Assembly: GCA_021779665.1 (NCBI GenBank)
Contig: JAJYAG010000017.1
Coordinates: 1-63,457, forward strand
DNA length: 63,457 nucleotides
Direction of reading: 5' to 3'
From: Bacteroidota bacterium
Lineage (GTDB): Bacteria; Bacteroidota; Bacteroidia; Bacteroidales; JAAUTT01
Positions 9,147-16,982 of this stretch are shown piece after piece. Each line of letters opens with the position of its first letter. The first letter of the stretch is position 1. Made by a program: the position numbers and the translations under genes. A model generated the notes under the pieces. That model had not been told where the DNA came from, searched no databases, and saw nothing but the letters and a program-made list of their open reading frames with translations.

Positions 9147-10145
9147 TTATTGATAATACTTTTTGAGTTTTTGTTCAAAAAGCTTCTGATTTAAGAGATT
9201 GATACTCCTTATGGTGTTTCTAACCTGTTGCTCTTTATTGTATTTGGCCTCGGGCGATAATTCATCATAATTCCTGAAAACAATTTTTTCCATGCGGTAA
9301 CCTTTTTCATCAAGTTCCATCGCAACAGCTACCTCAATATCGTCGAAAACAATTATACTTGGTAACCGGTTGAACGAATACTGCAAAATAGCTTTCTGCA
9401 CCATGGTTTGTATATAACTTATCTGAGCTTTACCTAAATAATTAGCGCCCAGAAGAATTTTAACAAGATCAATTTTGGAGGTCGATTTATAATCACCTCT
9501 GGTTTTCATTTTGTCGTATTCTCTTTGCGATGTCTTCAGAAACAACTTTACCCAATCCTTTGGAATATGTTGTAAGTTGTTCAGCTGACCTTCTTTTTTC
9601 TTTAGTTTATATTCTTTATGGGCGTTCTTTTGTTCAAATGGAACATAATATTTCCAGTTTTTTGTCCTTAAATAAGTTTGGGTAACAGGGTTGGGTTTCC
9701 AGTCGGTTTTTGGCCTTACCATTAATGGAGCAGTAGGATCCAGATATTTTGTTTCGAGTGCATAAAGTGTACAATTAAGAAAGTGAATCCATCCGCCACC
9801 TATCGATGAGTGCAATGTGCTCCATAAAGATACCGGTCTGTCGGTTTGTGCGTTCTCTTCTTTTTGTTTATTGATGTTGATTTTATTCTGATTTAGCTGG
9901 TCAACAAACTCACTTGCAAGCATTACAGGGTAATATACAAAATCGCCCGAAAGACTGTCGGACGAGGTTTTTGTGTGAAATAAATCCTTTACATCCACTG
10001 AAACTGCAGAGTCATTACTAAGTGTAAGATGAATCTGAAAGTCAATTCCCCACCTCATGTCTTTAATAAAAGGATTTACAGCAACCTGAGCGTTAAGGTA
10101 AATTGTTGAAGAACAAATAAAAACAAGGAGTAAAAATTTTTTCAT
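9147..10145 (-). CDS. Secreted or periplasmic protein of unknown function
   Basis: 332 residues with a clear signal peptide (MKKFLLLVFICSSTIYLNAQ; cleavage expected after AQ). The mature part is basic and rich in Lys, Asn and Gln, has a conserved-looking centre 'SSIGGGWIHFLNCTLYALETKYLDPTAPLMVRP', and ends with a long amphipathic helix (QVRNTIRSINLLNQKLFEQKLKKYY). No catalytic motif is recognised. It is divergent from the oxidoreductase at 10300 and is flanked by AT-rich gaps, so it seems to be a single-gene unit. Confidence 0.7.
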   Translation of the reverse strand: MKKFLLLVFICSSTIYLNAQVAVNPFIKDMRWGIDFQIHLTLSNDSAVSVDVKDLFHTKTSSDSLSGDFVYYPVMLASEFVDQLNQNKININKQKEENAQTDRPVSLWSTLHSSIGGGWIHFLNCTLYALETKYLDPTAPLMVRPKTDWKPNPVTQTYLRTKNWKYYVPFEQKNAHKEYKLKKKEGQLNNLQHIPKDWVKLFLKTSQREYDKMKTRGDYKSTSKIDLVKILLGANYLGKAQISYIQTMVQKAILQYSFNRLPSIIVFDDIEVAVAMELDEKGYRMEKIVFRNYDELSPEAKYNKEQQVRNTIRSINLLNQKLFEQKLKKYYQ

Positions 10146-10233
10146 AACTTTTCTTTAAATACAATTACCGCATCGTGCGTTCTACATTTTGAGCTTTCAA
10201 CAAATTTAACGGTTGTTTGTATAGGTAAATAGC

Positions 10234-10252
10234 AAGTTGAAAACTTCAACTT
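10234..10252. promoter_or_regulatory. Perfect palindrome, candidate operator
   Basis: AAGTTGAA-AAC-TTCAACTT: 8-bp perfect arms with a 3-bp spacer, located 48 bp before the oxidoreductase ATG and about 90 bp before the divergent secreted-protein gene. The size and symmetry suit a dimeric regulator; no regulator gene is adjacent. Confidence 0.45.
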
Positions 10253-10299
10253 AAAGTTAATGATTGTCGATAAAAAACAATTCATAAAAGTAACCTAAA

Positions 10300-11247
10300 A
10301 TGAAAGCTGTAATTATTAATGAGTTTGGAGGAACCGATAAGTTGAAAATTGCTGATATCCCCAAGCCGGAACCCGGCGAAGGTGAAGTATTGGTCAGAAT
10401 TAAAGCTGCAGGCGTAAATCCGGTGGATTTTAAAATTCGTTCCGGCCTTTACAAAGGTCGTATGCCTATTGAGATGCCTGTAATTTTAGGGTGGGATGTT
10501 GCCGGAATTGTTGAAAAAAATGGATTCGGAGCCAGCCGCTTTGATCCGGGTGAAGAGGTTTTTGCTTATGCTCGCCGCACAATCATAAAAAATGGGACGT
10601 ATGCCGAGTATATTTGTCTTCCTGAGAGTTTTCTTGCCTACAAACCTAAATCGCTCTCTTTTGAAGAAGCCGCCGGAGTTCCTCTTGCAGGATTAACGGC
10701 TTTCCAGTCGTTGCTTCAAAAGGGCAAACTCATGAAAAATGAAAGGGTACTTATTTTAGGAGCCACCGGAGGAGTAGGATCTTATGCCATTCAGATCGCC
10801 AAGGCTGTTGGTGCTTCTGTAGTTGCTGTGGCAAGTAAAAAAAATATTGCCTATGCTGTTTCTCTTGGGGCTGATGACTTCATCGATTATTCCGAAGGAA
10901 AAATTAAAGAAGAAATTGAGCAAAGATTCCCTGACAAGTTCGACCTTGTGTTTGATTGTGTTGGCAAGGAGATGCTCGATGAGGCATACGAATTTGTAAC
11001 ACCCGGCGGTCGCCTGGTATCAATTCTTGGACAGGTGAATCAGGAAAAAGCTGAAAAATATAAAGTGTTATTCAGTTATCATTTTGTTGAACCTAATGTT
11101 AAGAATTTGAACCAGATTACATCCTGGATAGGAGAGGGTAAACTAAAAGTTCATATAGATCAGATCTTTCCATTGGAAGAAGCTGATAAAGCTCATGAAC
11201 AGATTGAAAGCGGACACACCAAAGGTAAGATTGTGCTGGCGGTATAA
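10300..11247 (+). CDS. Zinc-independent quinone-oxidoreductase-type dehydrogenase (MDR family)
   Basis: 315 residues of the medium-chain reductase superfamily, most like NADPH:quinone reductases and enoyl reductases. The N-terminal GroES-like domain includes 'KAAGVNPVDFKIRSG'. The Rossmann domain has the nucleotide loop GATGGVG at 154-160, and the C-terminal end is 'HTKGKIVLAV'. It lacks the Cys ligands of zinc alcohol dehydrogenases. It probably reduces a small quinone or unsaturated carbonyl with NADPH in the cytosol. Monocistronic, with a palindromic operator candidate just upstream. Confidence 0.88.
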   Translation: MKAVIINEFGGTDKLKIADIPKPEPGEGEVLVRIKAAGVNPVDFKIRSGLYKGRMPIEMPVILGWDVAGIVEKNGFGASRFDPGEEVFAYARRTIIKNGTYAEYICLPESFLAYKPKSLSFEEAAGVPLAGLTAFQSLLQKGKLMKNERVLILGATGGVGSYAIQIAKAVGASVVAVASKKNIAYAVSLGADDFIDYSEGKIKEEIEQRFPDKFDLVFDCVGKEMLDEAYEFVTPGGRLVSILGQVNQEKAEKYKVLFSYHFVEPNVKNLNQITSWIGEGKLKVHIDQIFPLEEADKAHEQIESGHTKGKIVLAV

Positions 11248-11325
11248 GTGTAAGTCAGCAGATACTCAAAATGTCTTTTGAAAGAATCTGGTTAAAAATC
11301 ATTACTTTTAATTCAATAAGAGTTA

Positions 11326-11333
11326 TAGTTTTG
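11326..11333 (+). promoter_or_regulatory. Possible -7 promoter element of the heptosyltransferase gene
   Basis: TAGTTTTG matches TAnnTTTG, 22 bp before the ATG at 11356. The upstream -33 element is poorly matched. Confidence 0.35.
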
Positions 11334-11355
11334 CGTTTTTTTCCTAAACATAGAA

Positions 11356-12339
11356 ATGGCTAAGTTCCTGATTATACAAACTGCATTTATTGGTGATGTT
11401 ATTCTCTCTACTCCCGTTATTGAAAAGTTAAAGAAGGAATTTCCATCCTGTCGTATCGATTTTTTATTGCGCAAAGGAAATGAAGGGCTATTTGAGAATC
11501 ATCCTTTTATTCATAAACTATATATATGGAATAAAAAGGAGAAGAAATATGCGGGAATGCTTTCAATTTTAAAGGAAATCAGGAAAGAAAAGTACGATTA
11601 CGCCATTAACCTGCAGCGGTTTATGGCAACAGGAGTTTTTACGGTGTTTTCGGGAGCCCGCACTAAAATAGGATTCAATAAAAATCCTCTTTCATTCTTC
11701 TTTACCAAAAGATATCAGCACATTATAGATCAGACCAAGGTCAATGTACACGAAATTGACCGTAATCTTTTATTGTTGTCGGATGTGGTGAAAAATCATG
11801 AACGGCAGATGCCCGGGTTATATCCTTCAAAGTCCGATTATGACCAGGTTCCGGCAGGAAACTATATCACCATTTCACCGACCTCGGTTTGGTTTACCAA
11901 ACAATATCCGGCAATTTACTGGATTGAAATGATCAAAAAGGTTCCAATAAATTACACTGTTTACCTTCTTGGAGGTAAAACCGATTTCGACAGCTGTGAA
12001 TTGATAAAAAACGAAAGTGGTTCGGAAAGAGTGGTGAATATGGCCGGGAAACTTTCATTCCTGCAATCGGCTGCCTACATGCAGTCAGCCCGGATGAATT
12101 ATGTGAACGATTCCGCACCTTTGCATATAGCATCATCCATGAAAGCTCCGGTTACAGCAGTATTTTGCTCCACATCCCCAAATTTCGGGTTTGGGCCGTT
12201 GGGCGAAAACTCCAGGGTAGTCGAAGTGATTCCCTCGCCACCATGTAAACCTTGCGGATTACATGGTTATAAAGCCTGTCCGCTGGGGCACTTTAAATGT
12301 GCTGATATTGAACCCTCAGCGATCTTGGGAGATATTTAA
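11356..12339 (+). CDS. Glycosyltransferase family 9, ADP-heptose:LPS heptosyltransferase-like
   Basis: 327 residues of the WaaC/WaaF family: 'KFLIIQTAFIGDVILSTPVIEKLKKEFP' at the N-terminus, where the 'IGDVILSTP' loop binds acceptor and phosphate; the second half contains 'ITISPTSVWFTKQYP' and the donor-binding 'NDSAPLHIASSMKAPVTAVFCST'. The end has a Cys-rich segment (PCKPCGLHGYKACPLGHFKC) common in this branch. It is expected to add a heptose to the lipid A core at the inner face of the inner membrane. Its stop overlaps the stop of the convergent dehydrogenase by 4 bp. Confidence 0.92.
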   Translation: MAKFLIIQTAFIGDVILSTPVIEKLKKEFPSCRIDFLLRKGNEGLFENHPFIHKLYIWNKKEKKYAGMLSILKEIRKEKYDYAINLQRFMATGVFTVFSGARTKIGFNKNPLSFFFTKRYQHIIDQTKVNVHEIDRNLLLLSDVVKNHERQMPGLYPSKSDYDQVPAGNYITISPTSVWFTKQYPAIYWIEMIKKVPINYTVYLLGGKTDFDSCELIKNESGSERVVNMAGKLSFLQSAAYMQSARMNYVNDSAPLHIASSMKAPVTAVFCSTSPNFGFGPLGENSRVVEVIPSPPCKPCGLHGYKACPLGHFKCADIEPSAILGDI

Positions 12340-13370
12340 ATCTCGATCATTGCCTTAAAAACACCATCTCTATAATTGGCAACCAGGTCGAAGGCCTCTT
12401 TTGTTTTTTCGAGGGGGAAACGATGGGTGACCCAATTCTGCATTTTTATTTTACCGGTACGGATATGATCCAGACACTCTTCCACAACGCCATTCTGTCT
12501 GCGTACATTCTGGATGCAGATTTCTTTATGCCGCATGTCGTCAACCGAAAAGCTATAGCGATTTACTTCCGGAATCCCAACTATCATTAGTTTTCCGCCA
12601 GGTTTAAGAAGATTAATTGCCTGATCAATCGCTTCCTGTTTACCACAACATTCAAAAACAACATCGAGCATTTCGGGCTGTAAATCTTTAACTTTTTCTT
12701 CAATATTTATTTTATCGGGATTACCTGTCCAGGATGCACCATTCGTTTTGGCAATCTCAAGCCGGTAGTCCAGCTTATCGGTTACAAAAATTTTACCCGG
12801 ATTTTTAGTCAGAGCAGATACCAACACACTCATTCCGATAGGACCGGATCCCAGAATACCAATATTTGTTCCGGGTTTCAATCCCGCAAGGGTAACACCA
12901 TAATAACCCACACAAAGTGGCTCGGAAAGTGATGCTTCATCCTGTGAAATCTCTGCCGCTAAGGGAAAGAGACTTTCCTGAGGCATTACAATATATTCGG
13001 AAAGACAGCCCTCTGCTTGTTTGGGGCATCCCAGAAATTTCAGTTTGCGGCATGTGTGCGGACGATTGCTTTTGCATTGATCACAAACGCCACATGGCAT
13101 CGCAGGATCTATGGCAACACGGTCGCCGGGTTTTACTTTTTTCACATGCGACCCAATCTTTTCAACAACACCCGCGCCTTCATGACCTACCGTAAAAGGG
13201 TATTCCACAATCTGTTTGCCAATCTTCCCGTTCGCATAGTAATGAACATCGGATCCACAAACGCCTACGTGCGTCATACGGATCAATACTTCATCGTCAT
13301 TGGTAATTACCGGATCGGGAGTATCAAACATGCTCATGGCATTAATCCCGGTGAGTCGCATTGCTTTCAT
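12336..13370 (-). CDS. Zinc-dependent alcohol/polyol dehydrogenase (sorbitol/threonine dehydrogenase type)
   Basis: 344 residues with all hallmarks of zinc MDR enzymes: catalytic zinc ligands Cys38 and the His63-Glu64 pair (TVGHEGAG), structural zinc Cys93, Cys96, Cys99 and Cys107 (MPCGVCDQCKSNRPHTC), and the NAD-binding 'GILGSGPIGMS'. The N-terminal 'HVGVCGSDVHYYANGKIG' is typical of L-iditol/xylitol dehydrogenases, so oxidation of a sugar alcohol to a ketose is likely, but threonine dehydrogenase cannot be excluded. It is convergent with the heptosyltransferase and divergent from the kdsD-like operon. Confidence 0.88.
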   Translation of the reverse strand: MKAMRLTGINAMSMFDTPDPVITNDDEVLIRMTHVGVCGSDVHYYANGKIGKQIVEYPFTVGHEGAGVVEKIGSHVKKVKPGDRVAIDPAMPCGVCDQCKSNRPHTCRKLKFLGCPKQAEGCLSEYIVMPQESLFPLAAEISQDEASLSEPLCVGYYGVTLAGLKPGTNIGILGSGPIGMSVLVSALTKNPGKIFVTDKLDYRLEIAKTNGASWTGNPDKINIEEKVKDLQPEMLDVVFECCGKQEAIDQAINLLKPGGKLMIVGIPEVNRYSFSVDDMRHKEICIQNVRRQNGVVEECLDHIRTGKIKMQNWVTHRFPLEKTKEAFDLVANYRDGVFKAMIEI

Positions 13371-13518
13371 TCTGATTTTTTTTGAAATACAAATTTAATA
13401 ATTTGATCGGGAATCAGGACTTTTGTTATAAGAAGATCCAATGATCTAATAGCTGTAATGGTCATCCTTTATGGTCACATTTGAGGAGGAGACTTATTTC
13501 ATTCATTCCTGTAACTTC

Positions 13519-13549
13519 TTTGTACTGTTTAAAAATGTGTATATTTTTG
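13519..13549 (+). promoter_or_regulatory. Promoter of the isomerase-kinase-hydrolase operon
   Basis: TTTG (13519-13522), 19-bp spacer, TATTTTTG (13542-13549): a full match to the Bacteroidota housekeeping promoter TTTG-N19-21-TAnnTTTG. Transcription should begin near 13556, about 45 bp before the first ATG. Confidence 0.65.
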
Positions 13550-13601
13550 AGCCGCAAAAGAGATTAGTTATAACACACAAGCATAATTTGAATTTAACAT
13601 T

Positions 13602-14207
13602 ATGAAGGAAGATATTTCATCTATTATTAAGTCGGAGGCCCAGGCTATTCTTAATATACCAATAAACGAGAGTTTTGAAAAAGCATTGGATATCATCTAC
13701 GATAAGGTGCATCAGCATAAGGGAAAAATTATTGCATCGGGAATGGGGAAGGCAGGGCAAATTGCCATTAACCTTGCCACAACATTCAGTTCAACAGGTA
13801 CTCCTGCAGTATTTCTGCATCCTGCTGATGCTCAGCATGGAGATCTTGGTGTGTTGCAGGAAAATGATGTGTTACTGTTTATCTCCAATTCAGGAAAAAC
13901 AAGAGAAATACTCGAATTGGTTGAGCTTTCGAAACGCCTTTATACCAATGTTCCCAAAATTGTAATTACCGGAAATGTTGAGAGCGAACTTGCTAAAATT
14001 GCTGATGTTTGCATTTCCACCGGTGGCCCGGCAGAAGTTTGTCCGCTTGGATTAACGCCCACTACCTCCACAACGGTTATGACCGTAATTGGTGATGCAT
14101 TGGTGGTTACCATGATGAAACGCATAAAGTTCACCAATTCCGATTATGCCAAAAGACATCATGGAGGCTATTTAGGAGAAAAGTCGCGGAATGCGGAAAA
14201 AGGATAA
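13602..14207 (+). CDS. kdsD: SIS-domain sugar isomerase, KdsD-like without CBS domains
   Basis: 201 residues with one SIS domain: 'IIASGMGKAGQIAINLATTFSSTGTP' (about 44-68), 'HPADAQHGDLG' (73-83), the phosphosugar-binding 'SNSG' (95-98), and 'EVCPLGLTPTTSTT'. These match arabinose-5-phosphate isomerase (KdsD/GutQ), which makes the precursor of KDO. Classical KdsD is about 330 residues with two C-terminal CBS domains, and here these are absent. A 6-phospho-3-hexuloisomerase is the main alternative. It is the first gene of an operon with a PfkB kinase (13 bp downstream) and a cysteine hydrolase. Confidence 0.82.
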   Translation: MKEDISSIIKSEAQAILNIPINESFEKALDIIYDKVHQHKGKIIASGMGKAGQIAINLATTFSSTGTPAVFLHPADAQHGDLGVLQENDVLLFISNSGKTREILELVELSKRLYTNVPKIVITGNVESELAKIADVCISTGGPAEVCPLGLTPTTSTTVMTVIGDALVVTMMKRIKFTNSDYAKRHHGGYLGEKSRNAEKG

Positions 14208-14220
14208 TAATCCTGAATTT

Positions 14221-15144
14221 ATGAGAAAGGTTTACACTATTGGCGAAACAGTGATGGATATTGTTTTCAGTAACAATGTTCCGGTTGCTGCCAAGCCTGG
14301 TGGTTCCATGCTGAATGTTGCGGTCTCGTTGGGAAGGTTAAAGATTCCTGTAAGTTTCGTAAGCGAATTTGGAAAGGATAAGGTTGGAGATATAATCAAC
14401 GACTTTCTGATTCATAATGGTATTGATACACAATATATAAACCGATATACCGATGGGAAGTCAGCCGTTGCTCTGGCTTTTCTCGACGAAAATCAAAAGG
14501 CTGATTACAGTTTTTATAAGTTTTATCCCGCCGAAAGATTAAAAATAGGTATTCCTGCAATCTCATCAGGCGATATCGTGATGTTTGGTTCCTATTTTGG
14601 AATAGCGCCCGAAATAAGACCAACTCTTATGAAGATTCTTTTTGAAGCAAAAGCACAGGGTGCAGTCATTATTTACGATCCGAATTTCAGAAAAGCACAT
14701 TTACATCAGCTAAAAGAGCTTTTGCCCTTTATCAGGGAGAATTTTCAGCTCGCCGACATAATCAAAGGGTCGGACGAAGATTTTGAAAACATTTTCGGGG
14801 TATCGTCAGCTCAGGATGCATTTAGTTCTCTCAACGACACTACTAAAATCCTTATTTACTCCAGAGGGAAAGATGGTGTTGATTTTTGCAGTTATCAATA
14901 TCAGTTCCATACTGAGGCCCGGAATATTGAACCATTAAGCACTATTGGAGCTGGCGATAACTTTAATGCTGGTTTGGCTTATGGTTTAATTAAGAATGAT
15001 ATATTTCGGAGAGATCTGGAAAGCCCGGCAATTGAAGTGTGGAAAAAAAATATTCAAATCGGCGTCGATTTTGCCTCCGAAGTATGTTTAAGTTATGATA
15101 ATTATCTTTCGGAAAATTTTGTAACAGATTATTTAAAAAATTGA
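14221..15144 (+). CDS. PfkB-family carbohydrate kinase
   Basis: A ribokinase-superfamily enzyme of 307 residues from the ATG at 14221 (MRKVYTIGETVMDIVF). An upstream in-frame ATG at 14191 would overlap the isomerase and lies before the conserved start. The N-terminal glycine motif 'KPGGSMLNVAVSLGRL' and the C-terminal catalytic GAGD (about 243-246, in 'TIGAGDNFNAG') are intact. It phosphorylates a sugar or a nucleoside-like compound with ATP. Its place directly after a KdsD-like isomerase suggests that the two act on the same sugar, but the substrate is unknown. Confidence 0.88.
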   Translation: MRKVYTIGETVMDIVFSNNVPVAAKPGGSMLNVAVSLGRLKIPVSFVSEFGKDKVGDIINDFLIHNGIDTQYINRYTDGKSAVALAFLDENQKADYSFYKFYPAERLKIGIPAISSGDIVMFGSYFGIAPEIRPTLMKILFEAKAQGAVIIYDPNFRKAHLHQLKELLPFIRENFQLADIIKGSDEDFENIFGVSSAQDAFSSLNDTTKILIYSRGKDGVDFCSYQYQFHTEARNIEPLSTIGAGDNFNAGLAYGLIKNDIFRRDLESPAIEVWKKNIQIGVDFASEVCLSYDNYLSENFVTDYLKN

Positions 15145-15148
15145 AATC

Positions 15149-15691
15149 ATGAGAATACAGGCAGACGATACTTTCGGTGTAATTATCGATGTTCAGGAAA
15201 AGTTATTTCCTCACATGCACGAAAGGGAAACTTTACTGAAGCGCATTTCGATCCTGATCCAGGGTTTGCAGTTCCTTGATATTCCTCTGATAGTTACTGA
15301 GCAGTATACACGGGGACTTGGTTACACTATTGATCCGGTAAAAAATCTTTTTCACGGTTTCAACTCGATTGAAAAAATTTCCTTTAGTTGTTTGGATGAA
15401 CCCTTATTTAACGACCAGATGAAATGGTTGCGAAAAAGGTTTGTGGTGGTTGCCGGTATTGAAACACACGTTTGTGTTCTTCAAACTATGGAGGACCTTC
15501 TGGAGCAAGGTAACATTCCTGTTGTTGTTGAAGATTGTGTCTCGTCCAGGAACCTGAATGATAAGGAAATTGCTATAGCCCGCATGCGTCAGGAAGGAGC
15601 TGTTATAACCACCAGTGAATCGTTATTATTTGAATTATGCCGCCATGCCGGAAATGAAAGATTTAAGGCAATTTCGGGTTTAGTAAAATAA
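15149..15691 (+). CDS. Isochorismatase-family cysteine hydrolase
   Basis: 180 residues with the family triad Asp14 (VIIDVQEKLF), Lys76 (NSIEKISFSC) and Cys109 (AGIETHVCVLQT). The family includes nicotinamidases and ureidoacrylate or other amidases. The sequence is closest in feel to the short YcaC-like bacterial hydrolases, whose substrates are mostly unknown. It starts 4 bp after the kinase stop and ends the operon. Confidence 0.87.
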   Translation: MRIQADDTFGVIIDVQEKLFPHMHERETLLKRISILIQGLQFLDIPLIVTEQYTRGLGYTIDPVKNLFHGFNSIEKISFSCLDEPLFNDQMKWLRKRFVVVAGIETHVCVLQTMEDLLEQGNIPVVVEDCVSSRNLNDKEIAIARMRQEGAVITTSESLLFELCRHAGNERFKAISGLVK

Positions 15692-15704
15692 AAGCTCCTA
15701 TTTT

Positions 15705-15734
15705 ATTGTGTAATAAAAAAAATTTTTACTTTTA
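15705..15734 (+). promoter_or_regulatory. Probable promoter of lipoprotein gene A
   Basis: TTG (15706-15708), 18-bp spacer, TACTTTTA (15727-15734), close to TAnnTTTG. The paralogous gene at 19545 has a promoter of the same shape. Confidence 0.4.
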
Positions 15735-15764
15735 GGACGTTATTTTACTAAACACAAATACCTT

Positions 15765-16610
15765 ATGGCAAAGAATAATTTTTTGTCGACTCTGCTATGC
15801 GGATTACTTGTTATAACTGCATGTAAATCGACCCAACAACCTAACGGAACTGACAGTGAAACCCAATCCGATTCTATAGCTTTAATGGATTCAGCAGTCA
15901 TTGAGGATGGAGGCATTCGCATTTTTTATAACATGTATCTTTCTGTTGAAATGAATACATTGTTTAAAACCATAAATGCAACTTTCGACAAGAATTTATT
16001 AAATCCTTACGAAAAGGCAAGTGAATATGAAATTAGCGGCGAAAAGGCTGTTAATTTAGGTGTATATGCCGTCGATCTGAGTTATTCACGCGCATTCGAA
16101 CAGATAGAGTTTGCAGGAAATTACCTGAAAGCAATGCATAAGCTTGCCACTGAGTTAGGGATTCCCAGTGATAAATTCTCCCTGTCAGTCAAGAGAATTG
16201 AACAAAATGTTTCCAATAAGGATTCTCTTGTAAAAATTGCGAATGAACTCTATACCGCGGCTGAAACATATTTAAAAGACAGCGACCGCGCCAGTTCTGC
16301 AGCTCTTGTTGTTCTCGGCGGCTGGACCGAAGCGCTATACATTGCTACCAGCATGGTTAATAAGAAACAGAACGACATTGAGCTTCTGGAGCGAATTGCT
16401 GATCAGAAGAGTTCACTCAAAAATCTGATTGAGTTACTGAGTAAATATAAAGGAGATAAAAATGTAGATCCTTACCTGGAAAATCTGAATAAACTTTCGG
16501 TGTCGTATAACTCATTTGTAGTTGACGAAAAAAATATGGATGTTACTTATAAGCAATTGGCCGAAGTAAGTTCGATGGTTCAAATGCTCCGTAAAGATTT
16601 GGTTGACTAA
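15765..16610 (+). CDS. Lipoprotein, paralogue A of a two-member family
   Basis: 281 residues with a type II signal peptide (lipobox ITAC, Cys20), so it is lipid-anchored. The rest is helical. It aligns end to end with the lipoprotein at 19545: shared landmarks are 'TFDKNLLNP', 'NLGVYAVDLSY', 'GGWTEALYIAT' and 'RIADQKSSL'. The invariant 'NLGxYxxDLSYxxxFxQ' and 'GGWxExLYIAT' stretches suggest a defined fold with a conserved surface. I do not recognise a function. It lies upstream of corA, and a strong terminator separates them. Confidence 0.8.
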   Translation: MAKNNFLSTLLCGLLVITACKSTQQPNGTDSETQSDSIALMDSAVIEDGGIRIFYNMYLSVEMNTLFKTINATFDKNLLNPYEKASEYEISGEKAVNLGVYAVDLSYSRAFEQIEFAGNYLKAMHKLATELGIPSDKFSLSVKRIEQNVSNKDSLVKIANELYTAAETYLKDSDRASSAALVVLGGWTEALYIATSMVNKKQNDIELLERIADQKSSLKNLIELLSKYKGDKNVDPYLENLNKLSVSYNSFVVDEKNMDVTYKQLAEVSSMVQMLRKDLVD

Positions 16611-16628
16611 ATTTTACCTGAATATAGG

Positions 16629-16662
16629 AGAGGCAATCAGTTTTGGTTGCCTCTTTTTTTTT
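16629..16662 (+). terminator. Intrinsic terminator after lipoprotein A
   Basis: AGAGGCAA (16629-16636), 10-base loop, TTGCCTCT (16647-16654), then a run of T. Confidence 0.9.
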
Positions 16663-16691
16663 AATATGGAATCAACTAATCGAAATGTGAT

Positions 16692-16699
16692 TATATTTG
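16692..16699 (+). promoter_or_regulatory. Probable -7 element of the corA leader
   Basis: TATATTTG is a full match to TAnnTTTG and lies about 285 bp before the corA ATG. It predicts a start near 16706 and therefore a leader RNA of about 275 nt. Confidence 0.5.
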
Positions 16700-16705
16700 C
16701 AGCGA

Positions 16706-16982
16706 AAACCAATTTTAATTTCATATGGACGAAGGCCCTGCGAATTGTAAAAACATAAACAAAAACTAAACCGGCGATCCATATTATTATTGAGCCTCCG
16801 GGATAAAAAACGGATGCTCATGAGAAGTCAGATCTTATTTTCAAATCAGTTAATCATTCTACGCCGAAGAGTATTGTTATACTGCAACCGGGATAAATAC
16901 CGAAGTTGATGCAGGAATTGTTACAAACAATTCCGCCCTGTCGTTCCCACAATTTTAGCATCAACTTTTAATTTTATCTATC
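16706..16982 (+). promoter_or_regulatory. Structured 5' leader of corA with mutually exclusive stems (riboswitch-like)
   Basis: This 277-bp gap is not empty. Hairpin A (16791-16820) is TGAGC-c-TCCG / CGGA-t-GCTCA with loop GGATAAAAAA. Hairpin B (16882-16914) is CTGC-AAC-CGG / CCG-aa-GTT-gat-GCAG with loop GATAAATA. Both loops carry the same GGATAAA-like core. A third structure C pairs AAGTTGATGC (16903-16912) perfectly with GCATCAACTT (16958-16967); it encloses a perfect 9-bp hairpin (16914-16934) and is followed by TTTTAATTTTAT. B and C share bases, so only one can form. C can act as a terminator or hide the start region. No known riboswitch consensus (M-box included) fits. Confidence 0.55.
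16725..16769 (+). CDS. Possible 14-residue leader peptide upstream of corA
   Basis: The ORF MDEGPANCKNINKN starts about 20 nt after the predicted transcription start and ends before hairpin A. Acidic residues next to proline at the very N-terminus (D-E-G-P) recall the enterobacterial mgtL-type leader, where such codons destabilise the ribosome when Mg2+ is low. That parallel is inference; the ORF is short enough to occur by chance. Confidence 0.25.
   Translation: MDEGPANCKNINKN

Noticed and set aside
16706-16982. Match to the M-box (ykoK) Mg2+ riboswitch before corA
   Set aside because: The M-box core segments are not present; only a loose GAGCCTCC resemblance exists.
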